From Nautilus pompilius (taxonomy: Eukaryota; Mollusca; Cephalopoda; Nautilida; Nautilidae): a stretch of 64,000 bases of DNA. The stretch's first letter is position 1. Every line of letters begins with the position of its first letter. Under the pieces are notes generated by a model. That model had not been told where the DNA came from. It saw only the letters and a list, made by a program, of their open reading frames with translations, and ran no database searches. Made by a program: the position numbers and the translations under genes. Positions 38,568 through 48,899 of this stretch are shown here, piece by piece. The stretch covers positions 131,501 through 195,500 of the forward strand of contig JACATO010000602.1 of NCBI GenBank assembly GCA_018389105.1. Direction: 5' to 3'.

Positions 38568-39167
38568 TGAAAAAACCACACTAGAACTCTTAATTTTTAA
38601 ATGTGGGAGCCACAGCTGATGAGTTATGCTGGGGTGAGGGGGGGATACTGCAAACCAAACCAGTTCTGACCCCTCCTCCTCTCTCTCTCTTTCTCAATAT
38701 ACTTTTAAAAAATTTAATCCAAAAATACAAATAGAGAAAATGTGGCTAGTCTTAACTTTTTGGAAACATTTACTCTAAAATAATCTACAAATAGGTGTTT
38801 CAATGCATTAGTCAGTACTAACCAATTTCAGGAGCATTTAAAACTATTATTTATTTTGCTTTCAGTGCCTCAGCATCTATAGGATGTGGAATTGGGGATT
38901 CCCACTCCTGATAAAAAGAAAAAAAGACAAACGCGCCATTGTAAGCTAAAAGAACAGGGATTGGAGATCCCTTACTTTTAAGAGGAATGTATAAACTAAA
39001 ATCTTGAATAATGAAAGATTAGAAATAACATTTAGAGAATACAACTGTATGCTACAGCTAATAATAAAATTATTTGTGAGAGTCTGATTGTATTGCATTT
39101 CAAAATGATGTCATTACCATAAGTTGTGTTATTTCATATGGTATAATATCTGTTTTATTTGTTGTAG

Positions 39168-39359
39168 ATAGAAAACCAACCGCTGAGTTACACTTGTCTT
39201 AGTACATCAGCACGTAGTAGACCAGGCTTGATTAGAAGATTTAGCTGTTGCTGTGATGAAAATCTATTCTTTATCTGTGCTACACAGAAGAGATGGGGTG
39301 GTCAAGGTGCTCAAAGCAGTCTGTGATGTATCCAGTTATGGCTATTTTCAAAAAAGCAG
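39168..39359 (+). CDS. ykt6: YKT6 exon with start codon (5' UTR 39168-39255, coding 39256-39359)
   Basis: The coding part begins MKIYSLSVL, matching the conserved YKT6 N-terminus, and ends YGYFQKS at a gtaatt donor in phase 2. The acceptor at 39167 gives an 88-nt leader. Confidence 0.9.
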
Positions 39360-42300
39360 GTAATTTTCCTCGTATTTATTTGGAATTTCCATAGGCACCC
39401 ACTTTCATCTAGTAATGATGATACACGATAACTAAGCTCGTTACATCGCCACTTGATCTCATGGATGTACAAAAAGAAAACTCAACTGGCAGCTGTTTAC
39501 AAATAACTAAATTTATTTGAGAAAATCGTATTTACCTTGGAGCAGCTTTTGCATACATCCAGTAGCATGATGGGTGGCTTCTAATCTGAAGATAAGTTAG
39601 GTTGGCCGAAGTTTAGAGCTCGCCACCTGGGCTCGGACTGGCTTATCGAGGTCTCCTTTATGGTATTCAGGAGCCACACCAATTTGGATTACTTAGTTTA
39701 CATCCATTAATGTCTACAAAGAACATATCTCTTTTTTTATTTTCTAACAGTTGACAAGCAAAATTTTACTTTGCTATTCTGGTTGGAATTGCAACTCAAT
39801 ACAATTATACAACAACATTCATATTTTCTGAAAGTTTAACCATCAGGTGACGATAGGGCCAGTTTATCGGACCAAAGGTAGTAAGCAAAAAAGATGACAG
39901 CCAATTTGTCAGCCCCTTACTGAATAGTTCCCTATAAAGAGAGTGGACCAATCACAATAGCCTTTCAATAAACAAGATCCTGGTAAATCACTTGTAGCAG
40001 TCATGTTGTTTGTTTGGCCCAAGGAATGTTACATTACTATTAACATAGGAATATTTGTTAAATTGCTTAGCTCTTGTTGTTTTTTTTCTTTGTCTCTCTT
40101 CAGATCAGGATCAATTAATCAATCAAAATTTTTGATATCTTTTAAATATACACAGTGAACTCCATTGTTCTCCTGTCAGAAAGATAGCAAACTGCTTTGT
40201 ATGGCTCGCATTTGTGCAAGATGGCATTCAGATGAATTCTGACAAATCTACTGTTTCAACTCAGCCATCTTGTTTTTGAGCTCTTGATGTAATTCTAGAA
40301 GCTTAGTAGTTTTCTATATTTCTGATAGTTAGAGATTAGCAGTCCCAAAATCATAACTAGTAGTATGTATATTGAAAGAGAGTATTCTTCTAATGTTACA
40401 CATTTCTTCAAATCATTTAGTAATCTTCTCACTTTATTATTTTATTATTTTTTTGTTAATTAACTCAACTTTTTCTTACATTTTTACCTGAACACTACTA
40501 TTCTTTTTTTTTTAGCATTCAAGAGTTTATGGAATTCACCAGCAAGATTATCTTTGAGAGAACTGCATCATACAGCAGAGCTTCGGTGATGGAACAAGGT
40601 ATCTCAGTCAGCAGTTGATCTCCTACAAGGGACGTTCAAATGAAACCTGGCAGGAAATAGCATTGCCGTTATGGGTTTGGATCAGGTTTAATTTGAACGT
40701 CCCTAGTGATGACACTAAGCCAAACAGAAGTTTTTAGAATAACCCTAGTTCAATAAAAGATGATGATGATATAGAAAAGGAAATGGGTTGAAAATTAATT
40801 GGACCTAGTTTAGTTTTTATTTTTTGTTAATTTTACATAATTGTTTTTGTCTGTAACTCATGCCACTTGCCTGAAGTTTCTTTAGAACCAGAATGGTAAT
40901 GTATATCTTAGCAGATCTCTCGCATCTTACACCATTTTTATTTTTGGTTCATTAAAAAATTTATCACTAACTAGGGACATTCAAATGAGTGGGATGCTTG
41001 CTATTAGTGATGCTGCTTCACACTGGTTACATATGAAAGCCTTATTCACAAGCCTATGGTTGCATATCTCTCTCCCTAAAATTCATACATGTGGACGAAA
41101 TGTTTACTCAGACTAAACCTGTTACTAGAGGACAATAGAAGATATATTTAAAGATTGTAAATGAATTTTACTTTTGTTATTTCTTTGTTATATGTGGTTA
41201 TATGTTTATGTAGTAAAGGATTCCATAGGAAGTGTCTTGATAGGAGATAATGAATATCCACAGAGAGTTGCTCACACGCTGATGACAAAAGTAAGTGGTG
41301 GTGGTCTTTATTTTTTGCTAACTGCATCCATGTTACACTTAGACAGTGGCACATTCTGTTCTCGTCCAGTAGACGAGATCAGAGTACAAACTCAGCTGGG
41401 CTCTCATTGAACACAAAATTCCTAATTAGTTAACATGTTAAATTACAGTCAGCTAGTTTCTAGATGTATATTTTTGACTCTCAAAAATTACATTTATAAA
41501 CAGAATTTATTTTACTTGTTTGTGCATTCAGAAACTATGAAGATTGGAATTATGGATTTGCTTTCTTTAGATGCTGTAAGGTTGTACATCAACACGCAAG
41601 CTCTGTTAACTTGGAGTTGGCTGGGTGTCATAAAATTGCAGAAGTTAGTAATGCGCTGTAAAATTGACATTTTTGTATGCGATTTGTTTAAAGAAAGTTT
41701 TAGGTGCAATTTTTCCACCACTTTTTACCGATCTATATAATTACCCAGTTTGTTTGTTTTTTCTTTTACTATGTGAGTAAATAGTTGTGGTAACATAAAT
41801 GAACATTTGATTACAAGTGAAGTCCAAAACAGGAAATCTTTAAATAACGTATAGTTATCCAAAAGCTCTCTTATCAGTTTTAGAGTTTAATAAAAAAGAA
41901 AACCTAAAATCTTTTTATTCTGATATATTCTGTTGCTAATAAGGAAAGTAGTCTTTATATTGTGTGTTTGTGCGTGTTGAACAATAGAGCAGTCCTGCAC
42001 AATATTTGACTGAGAGATGGTGTGGTGTGGGGCTAGTTTTGTTGGTCGATCAGTTGGCACCAAGATTTGGGAAAAGTTTAACAGCAGAAACAGAACATTG
42101 CATCCTTAGATTTTGAATAAACAAGCCAGTGTCTATTCACCATTCAAAAGTGACCTGAAATAATTGTTTTCAGTGAATCTCCTACATCTCTCTCTCTCTC
42201 CTTCAGTTATACGATTTCTACAACTCTTACTGGGCTTTTCTCAATCAAAAACTGGTTAACTTTTCTACCTAAAATGTGGGGGCCATGTACCAAAGTCATC

Positions 42301-45300
42301 CCTGATTGTTGGGTTGACATACTGTTGAGAACTTCACAGGTAATCTTGCTGGATTCAGTTTCACCAAGTTCTCCAGCTTGTCGAATGTCTGCGACGTCTG
42401 TCTCTTATCCATCACTGGCAGCAGTTTGTTCTCGCATTGCATACCCAACGTTACTAGGTTCAGATGCAGATGCTGTTCACCAAAACTCCGACAAAAAGCC
42501 ATTTTGGAATCTCACCATCTGTTTCTTTGGTAGCAGAGATGTTACTTACATTAAAATGGACAGAAATAATCCATTCTTGTCACTGTCACAAGTTCATGCA
42601 TTAAACCAATAACATTTCTCCAAATGTGTGGAAGAGGTGAACCTAGCAGTCTGCCAGTCAGTCATAGAGTAATCAATCTTGGACTCTATGGTTGCCAGTG
42701 TTTTCCATAAGTAACTATGGGCTAAAATGTCCTGCCTGTTTTACCAGTAGATGCCCTTAGGCCTTCTGGTAGCCTATACAACTGCTTAACAGCTCAACTG
42801 CATTGATTGGAATTGAGTTGTCATGGAGTTGCATCAAGCGGACATTCAATTCTTGTTCCCTTTTTTTGTATTGTTTAGCTAAGTCCACCTAAAAAATGGA
42901 ACTTTCCTCCTCAACTGTGCACCCTAAAAGCATCTTTGGATGTTTTTTTCTTTCTTTGTGAAGCAGATGCATTAGATTTTTAGCCAGTTAACCTTTGCAC
43001 TGTCAGTTTATCGTTTTTAGTTATACTGCATAAAGGAGACTTGTCCAGGATATCCAACTTTCTCAGGCTTTCTACTCTAGGGTTGCTCTAGATACAAGCT
43101 GCAACCAGTTCTCAGGGGTAGAGATGTGCTTTGCACCTACTTTTTTCTTTTTTTTATCACATTAAAAATCTTGATCATTTGGGAGATAGCTATGGCCTGA
43201 GATTATAAAGTCTACTTGACTGCAGTCTGTGATCAGAACTGCAATTTTTGTATAGTTCTAGACACCAGCCAGCTTCGTGCACGCCTCTACTCCATGTCAT
43301 GTACACCACTGCCGAGTTAATGTGCGTGGGATGGTCACCTAAGTTGGTCAGCTGACTTCTCTGGTAGAAAATATTGACAGACAGATGAGGTCTAGGTAGC
43401 ATCTTTTCAAAATCAAATGTAAAAGTCTCCTGTGTTGGATCATTTTTGGCCTTTTTCATCCATTCTTCAGAGAGGGTCAGACTTTCTCTGCTTTTCTGTG
43501 GTGTACTTCTAGCTCTGAAGTTATCAAGGTATCTTTTTGAGGTTTGTGAAAAGATAAATTCGTCTTCAATACATTTACTTTCAAAAGTTTCTTTCTTTAA
43601 TGCATTTGTTTGTCTTTGCGATGATGGGATCAGGAGAGAGGCATTTTCTTGTGCACTGATCCAATGGTTCTTGCGTAGGAAAGCTGTTAACGTGACCCTG
43701 GATAAATTTTAAGATCTTCATTCTCGATCACAAGAAGGATCGTCATTCCCATTTGCTGCTGCTCTGTTTGTTACTCAGTGTTTTCACATAGAAAGACTTA
43801 CAAAAACTTTAGCAGATGAAACTGAGCACAAATGAGTTGGATCTATGCAGGTTTTGGTACATTTTGTAGAGATTTGTTCCACTAATCACCTCCCCTCTCA
43901 GTATAGGCATCTTGCATGTTATATAATTTCTTTTCATCTTTGTTTAAGCTGTCCAGGTATTTATGGTGACAAATATATGACCTGACAGTTTTTATACATT
44001 TTTGCATGTATTATTTTCTATTCCTTTCCTTCTCACTGCTGCTTAATCATCTATTTTTTTCTCTTTGTATTCATCATGTCCCTCAGTCTCTCCCCTTTTT
44101 TTCCTTTATATTTGGCTTCCTTACGACCATTACTCCCTTATACCTCCATATTGATAACACCTGGCTTGAAGGTTTTAATTAGTTAGAATCACTTCTGTCA
44201 TTTGTATGTCTATAATATAGATATGTTTATATATATATATATGTACATTCAGAAATTCTGTAAAACTTTATTTTAAAATCCTCTAAGGTGCTGGAAATGC
44301 AAGTAAAATTGATTTTTGTTGAAAATTTAAAAAAGGAAAAATGAAATAAAGAATTTACCAACCATTCAGAAACTCTCTCTCTCTTTCTCTTTTTTTGGGA
44401 AAGTGAGGAAAATAAATACAGTGATGCAAAGTTATCCTGTTAATGATGCCTACCACATGGATGAAAAACGTTGTGAGAATAGGCTACAGGCGCATGAGTT
44501 TAGAAATTCGCTATAATTTATTGTAAGTTGAGGAATAATCGATGAATATAAGAATGGTATTTTACCAATCGGTAATTTTTAAAGCATTGTTGTAGTCTTC
44601 CCTCCTTGTTGATTACTTACTGTATATCTTGCATAGATCCAGAACAAGCATACTCTCGTCATTATATGCATCTTATGTTTTTACATTTATTTATTAATTT
44701 TGTTTTCTAAATGTTTGAGAGAGAGAGATAGAGAATTAATTGTCTGTCTTAGTACTCATTCACATGGTGAACAACAACGTTCTTGTGCCACAAAACTTGT
44801 ATTTTTGCTCATTTTATTTGTCAATATTATACGGGTAAGATTAACTAAATCCATTTTGAGCATATATGGAGATTAGACAGCATAATAAAATGGAACAAAG
44901 CTTTAACTTAACACTCGGATGTCTCTAAACATCTCTTGTAAGATCATTTTGAATTGAAGTCAGACCACTTTTGTCTCCTGCAGTAAGAGAATTCCAATTG
45001 CTCCCTTTAATAGATGCTAGCCTGGTAGTGCTCTAAATAGAATGGCCATTCAGAATTGTAAAATGTTTCATAACCCCAAACTGAAAAATTGGGATTTGGT
45101 CCATTCATGGCTCAGTTGTCTATCCGTCTTTGGATAATTCAAAGCGCATAAATCATTCTTATAATATCAACATCAATCTTTAACAAAGCACCTGGGTGCA
45201 ATAATACTCCTGTCTCTGGTTTTCAGGTTCTTGAGGAGTTTGCAGCAGTGATTCCTCCAGCTCAATGGGCCACCATTAGTGAAAGGTAAAATGGCTTGCT

Positions 45301-48300
45301 CTGCGTGCTTAAACATAAACATTTGTTTTACTTTTCGTTTAGAATCTTAAAGGCAAACTGGCAGTTATCTTAAGCTCTTCGATAATCAGGCAGTCACTTG
45401 GACTGCTACACTTCATGAAAGAGTCCTTTAATGATTTATAGAAGTAAGCTTGATGTCTTGGCAAGCAAGCATGCTGAAATAAGAGAGACTTTTACCATCT
45501 GATTTGATGTTCCAAATAACCACCATTGGTTGTGATGGAATGCAAGTAAAATAGACCTCAAAGGAGAAGAGGAGATAAAAAACCTGGCAAAGTCTCCTTT
45601 TTAAGATGTTTTTGTTTGTTTTCTCAGTATTTTGCACCTTTCTGAAAGAAGCGCGTTTGTGGAGTTTACTGTTGATTTGGTCATATCTATCTTGTTTTGG
45701 GTTATAGTGTTTGTGCACGAGATTGGCACTAGAAAAGAAACCTCAGAGTTGCTTGTTAATCATTGAGCATTCGTGGCCCTGAATGAGGAAAAGTCCAAAT
45801 ATTATGGAATTTTTAAGTCGAGGAACTTTTAGTTTTGATGAGAACCGGTGTCATATCAGAACAGACTTGAAACAAAATGAGGGGGCTAATTAAGTCTGTT
45901 AGTTGACTATCAACAACAGCTCTACTCCAGAAGTGGTATTATTCTTATTTGCAAACTGTACTTTTCTTATTGTACATTGTAGTGATGTGAACTTTCCTCA
46001 GCTGAACGAGTTTTTTAAAAAGTACCAGGTGAGTGCCCTCGTCCTTCTGTCTAAAGTTTTGGATCCATTGCTTTCTATTTTTCTGGTTCTTCATGGTTAT
46101 ACTTTGGGTTTTGGTTACTTTTTCCAAAACAGAGACTGTCAAAAGTAACGATATATTATTTTGCTTAAGAATAGATTGAAAATACTGCCTTAAAATTCTC
46201 TTCTGCATTTCTAACAGGACCCCAAGGAGGCTGATGCCATGACAAAGATGCAGTGTGATTTGAATGAGACCAAAATTATTTTAGTAAGTGATTTTATCTT
46301 CCTGTTTAAACAACTTTGCTATATACTTTTTGAATATTCGTGTATTCCTGGTGTGTACTAAAATAATGAAATTTATATTTATTTAGCGGTTTTAAGTTAG
46401 TTCAGCATATATTTATTGGAATAACAAATCTGTTAGCTAAGATTTTTAGTATTTTTAGTCGACACCTAACAGTCATCATCAGATTGTCAGGGTTTCATGT
46501 TCTTAGTAAATGAAAATAATGTCGACAGGTAAATGTAGTAATACTAATAATAATAATGCCTGTGTGTGGTGAGAGTAAATTCAGATGTGGGTAGGAACTG
46601 GATTAGTATAACATCTAAAGGCATGTAAGCTACATGGCCAGAGTAACTGTATATTTTCCATTAGGATTCATTTATAAATGGGATCTTTAGTTTGTTTTTA
46701 TGTAATTGTAAAATTATTATGGAGAACTTTGCTAAGTCGGATCATAAATATTTGAGTGTGATTTTCATCTTTATCCTGAAGAGCCAGCTGCCTTCTCTGT
46801 ATTACCTAGTTTTATTTTTGAAACCCTACATGTCTGCGTAAGGAGCACCAGACTTGCATTTTAGGTTTTATATTAAATATTTATCAATTAAAATCTGCAT
46901 GCGTACTACTTTCAAAATGAATATTTTAATTCCTCGTATTAGTCCATCAGGGAAAATTTAAAATGTAAGCACATGGAAAGAATGAGTTGACTGTGTGCAT
47001 TTTTTTGTTTTCTAGCATGGAACAATACAGTCAGTGTTGGAGCGTGGTGAGAAATTGGATGATCTGGTAGAGAAGTCAGAGGTCCTGAGCGTGCAGTCAA
47101 AATCTTTCTACAAAACTGTGAGTTGACTGTTAACCAAAACACACAATTCTCTGATTTTGTGTCTCTAATGTAATTTGTGGGGTTGGGAAATAGCGAGATA
47201 GTTTTGAAATGCTGCTCACTTTGACTGGATCACCCTCAGTATAACTTAACTTTATTGTGGCTGAAACGTTAGTTTTGTGAACAGTGATCAGTTTAAATGT
47301 TGAAAATATTTAGTGGAAGCCTATCAGTGTAGTTCTTGCATTAAGTTTTCTCACCAGGGGCCACTCAGTAGTACTAGTAGTAGTGTTCTTGATTTTACTT
47401 TTTTTAAAAAATATTTTGTCTGTCTGTCCACATTAATACAATAACCTATATTATTAAGGATTTGAATTCTACAAATTCTATTTGAGACCCAAAATTATCA
47501 GTAAGACTGAAGTTCAAGGTGACTTTTGCATGAGAAGTTTCTTTGTACTTTTTAAAAAATACGCATTTCAAATGTGGATACTGTAGTTAAGAAAAGATAA
47601 TACTGAAAGGAATGTTTCCCTCATCCAGTTGTTTAGAGGGTTTGACATTTAAGGTGGGATGTGATGCAGGTTTTTTAAATAAAACTTGATTGTTTGGTCG
47701 GTATACATTGCTCTTTATATACTGTATTTTTTGGCTTATACTTTTTTCTGCACAGGTCTGACCATCGACTTATACTCCACTCCCTTATATATATGGATGA
47801 AATCATGATACCGAGAACACGGGACCCTTAAGTACCACAGGAAAATTTGTGTGTGTGTAGGTGCATGCTGACTCAGATTCAGTTACCTCCCTTTTATTTA
47901 GTGCTTAGGGAGCACAGATATCATTATTAGGGGAGCTTCAATTCACCAAAGTTGAAAAGAAATATCAACCCTCACTTGAAAATGCCTGCTATAAAGAAAA
48001 GGAAAGCATATACCGCAGCTTTTAAACTGGAAGTGGTGAATTTCGCTGAAAACTATGGTGGAAATATGGCAGCAGAACAGCAGTATGGTGTTAGTGAGAA
48101 ATGCGTTCGTGACTGGTAGAAAGCAAAAGATTCATTACAACAGACTGTGGCTGCATAACTGGAGGGACCAGAGTCGAAGATCAGCTTGAAGAGTTTGTTT
48201 TGACAACGTGCTTCATTTTCTCTCTCTTGCCTCCTTTCCCAAATCTCTCACTTTGATATTATCCACCATAGCTGTTTTATAACCTTGACAAAAATTTTAT

Positions 48301-48644
48301 GCTGTTATTACTGTACAAAAATAGTCCTACTATTGACCTATTCAACTTATAACCCGAAAAATATGGTACTCTGAAAGTACTAGAAGTTGAATTATAAACC
48401 GGTTAAAGTTCCAACTTGGCTTGATATTAGAAACTTTTATAGAATTGTGGATGAATGGAATAAACTGCTGGCTGTGTTGGTTGATAACATATATTTAGTG
48501 TACCGATAGATGGCTTTCAGGAAAGAGATATATTAAAGTAATTTTGTTGTTTTAACTTTTTAGCAGCACAGGCCATTTTCTTTGCAATAATGATATTTTG
48601 TTTTACAGGCAAAAAAGACCAACCAATGCTGTGAAATTTTATAG
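39256..48644 (+). CDS. ykt6: YKT6 R-SNARE (synaptobrevin homolog), eight coding exons
   Basis: YKT6 is the lipid-anchored R-SNARE that cycles between cytosol and membranes and works in ER-Golgi, intra-Golgi, endosomal and autophagosome-lysosome fusion. Exons are 39256-39359, 40516-40598, 41214-41290 (start disputed), 45227-45285, 45983-46028, 46218-46283, 47016-47117 and 48609-48644. Phases are consistent throughout. The N-terminal longin domain starts [11 protein letters not shown] and includes [13 protein letters not shown]. The SNARE helix [36 protein letters not shown] has the zero-layer arginine. It ends CCEIL, a palmitoylation/prenylation CAAX box. With AG-only splicing the product is 190 residues against about 198 in human, the missing eight being a conserved longin strand still encoded just upstream of exon 3. 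Confidence 0.96.
40516..40598 (+). CDS. ykt6: YKT6 coding exon 2
   Basis: Acceptor tttttttttag. It encodes [23 protein letters not shown] of the longin domain and leaves phase 1 at donor ACAAG/gtatct. Confidence 0.93.
40628..40704. mobile_element. 77-bp palindromic MITE in YKT6 intron
   Basis: AGGGACGTTCAAATGAAACC at the left is mirrored by GGTTTAATTTGAACGTCCCT at the right around a short loop. A degenerate half (AGGGACATTCAAATGAG) recurs near 40975, and a related hairpin lies at 63868. It resembles the termini of mariner-like elements, brought together as a minimal MITE. Confidence 0.75.
41214..41290 (+). CDS. ykt6: YKT6 coding exon 3 (5' boundary uncertain)
   Basis: It encodes [20 protein letters not shown] then TLMTK, ending at AAAA/gtaagtgg. 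The only AG acceptor in reach (tatgtag) gives a legal phase but drops a conserved strand. The upstream in-frame codons 41189-41213 read YMWLYVYV, matching the family's YLCHVYV, so the true exon probably starts near 41187. Confidence 0.85.
41291..45226. other. YKT6 intron 3 with transposon debris
   Basis: A long intron holding the minus-strand relic at 43190-43712, a (TA)n tract at about 44227-44242 and pyrimidine-rich runs. No other exon recognised. Confidence 0.5.
43190..43712 (-). pseudogene. Relic of an unnamed transposon-type protein
   Basis: Minus-strand frames include [20 protein letters not shown], then [19 protein letters not shown] and NCSSDHRLQ. This resembles a repeated animal protein family in which a YYKRQL..NFGIH-type segment is followed by a D-containing SDxCxGQN-type segment, usually annotated only as uncharacterised and probably a DDE transposase. 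The frame is shifted upstream and downstream. Decayed minus-strand text may extend to about 42270. Confidence 0.4.
45227..45285 (+). CDS. ykt6: YKT6 coding exon 4
   Basis: It encodes [19 protein letters not shown] at the end of the longin domain. Acceptor ggttttcag, donor GAAAG/gtaaaa, phase 0 in and phase 2 out. Confidence 0.93.
45983..46028 (+). CDS. ykt6: YKT6 coding exon 5
   Basis: Short 46-nt exon encoding [15 protein letters not shown], the linker between longin and SNARE domains. Acceptor tacattgtag, donor CCAG/gtgagt. Phase fits both neighbours. Confidence 0.92.
46218..46283 (+). CDS. ykt6: YKT6 coding exon 6 (SNARE motif, first part)
   Basis: Encodes [19 protein letters not shown] then IIL in phase 0, closely matching the family SNARE helix start. 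Acceptor tttctaacag, donor gtaagtga. Confidence 0.95.
47016..47117 (+). CDS. ykt6: YKT6 coding exon 7 (SNARE motif, zero-layer Arg)
   Basis: Encodes [20 protein letters not shown] then [14 protein letters not shown]. The R of [10 protein letters not shown] is the ionic-layer residue. Acceptor ttttctag, donor gtgagttg, phase 0 at both ends. Confidence 0.96.
47720..48368 (+). mobile_element. Pogo/Tigger-type element with residual transposase N-terminus
   Basis: The left end TACTGTATTTTTTGGCTTATA and the right end, reverse-complemented, TACCATATTTTTCGGGTTATA form 21-bp imperfect terminal repeats. Inside, [20 protein letters not shown] then [16 protein letters not shown] matches the N-terminal helix-turn-helix of pogo/Tigger transposases. 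An in-frame TAG follows W, and no catalytic domain remains. It is inserted in the last intron of YKT6. Confidence 0.75.
48609..48644 (+). CDS. ykt6: YKT6 last coding exon (CCEIL lipidation motif)
   Basis: Encodes [11 protein letters not shown] and stop. In the family the proximal Cys is palmitoylated and the CAAX Cys prenylated. Terminal Leu replaces the Met of human CCAIM. A polyadenylation signal AATAAA lies at 48818-48823, giving a 3' UTR of roughly 200 nt. Confidence 0.93.
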   Translation, partial: AKKTNQCCEIL

Positions 48645-48817
48645 GACTTTGAAGCTGAAGGTAAAATCTGTCCAAGGATTGTACATTTTACCACCATTTA
48701 AATGTTACCATACTTGCTGGCCATCATAAAAGTGTATCATTTTTGTGTTGGCAAACTGAAACTACATAAAGCATTCTTCTCCTGTTGTTTGTATTGTACA
48801 AGGTGTCTGCTCCCAGG

Positions 48818-48823
48818 AATAAA
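48818..48823 (+). terminator. Probable YKT6 polyadenylation signal
   Basis: AATAAA 174 nt after the YKT6 stop codon, followed by a TG-containing stretch. More distal sites cannot be excluded in this AT-rich DNA. Confidence 0.45.
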
Positions 48824-48899
48824 GTGTTGCGAATCAGCTGCTGGACTCAACCCATGATAATCCTAAAATATGGAACTCTAGGTTCTGTTTGATAGCAAA

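Larger units (their letters stand above)
34856..39167. other. Presumed first intron of YKT6
   Basis: No coding exon was recognised. It contains AT-rich sequence, short open frames without family resemblance (for example 36062-36476), a CA tract at 38549-38567 and an inverted YY1-type motif at 37865-37876. Confidence 0.4.

Noticed and set aside
42274..42612. 112-codon plus-strand frame
   Set aside because: No family resemblance and no splice context. Its opposite strand looks like transposon debris.
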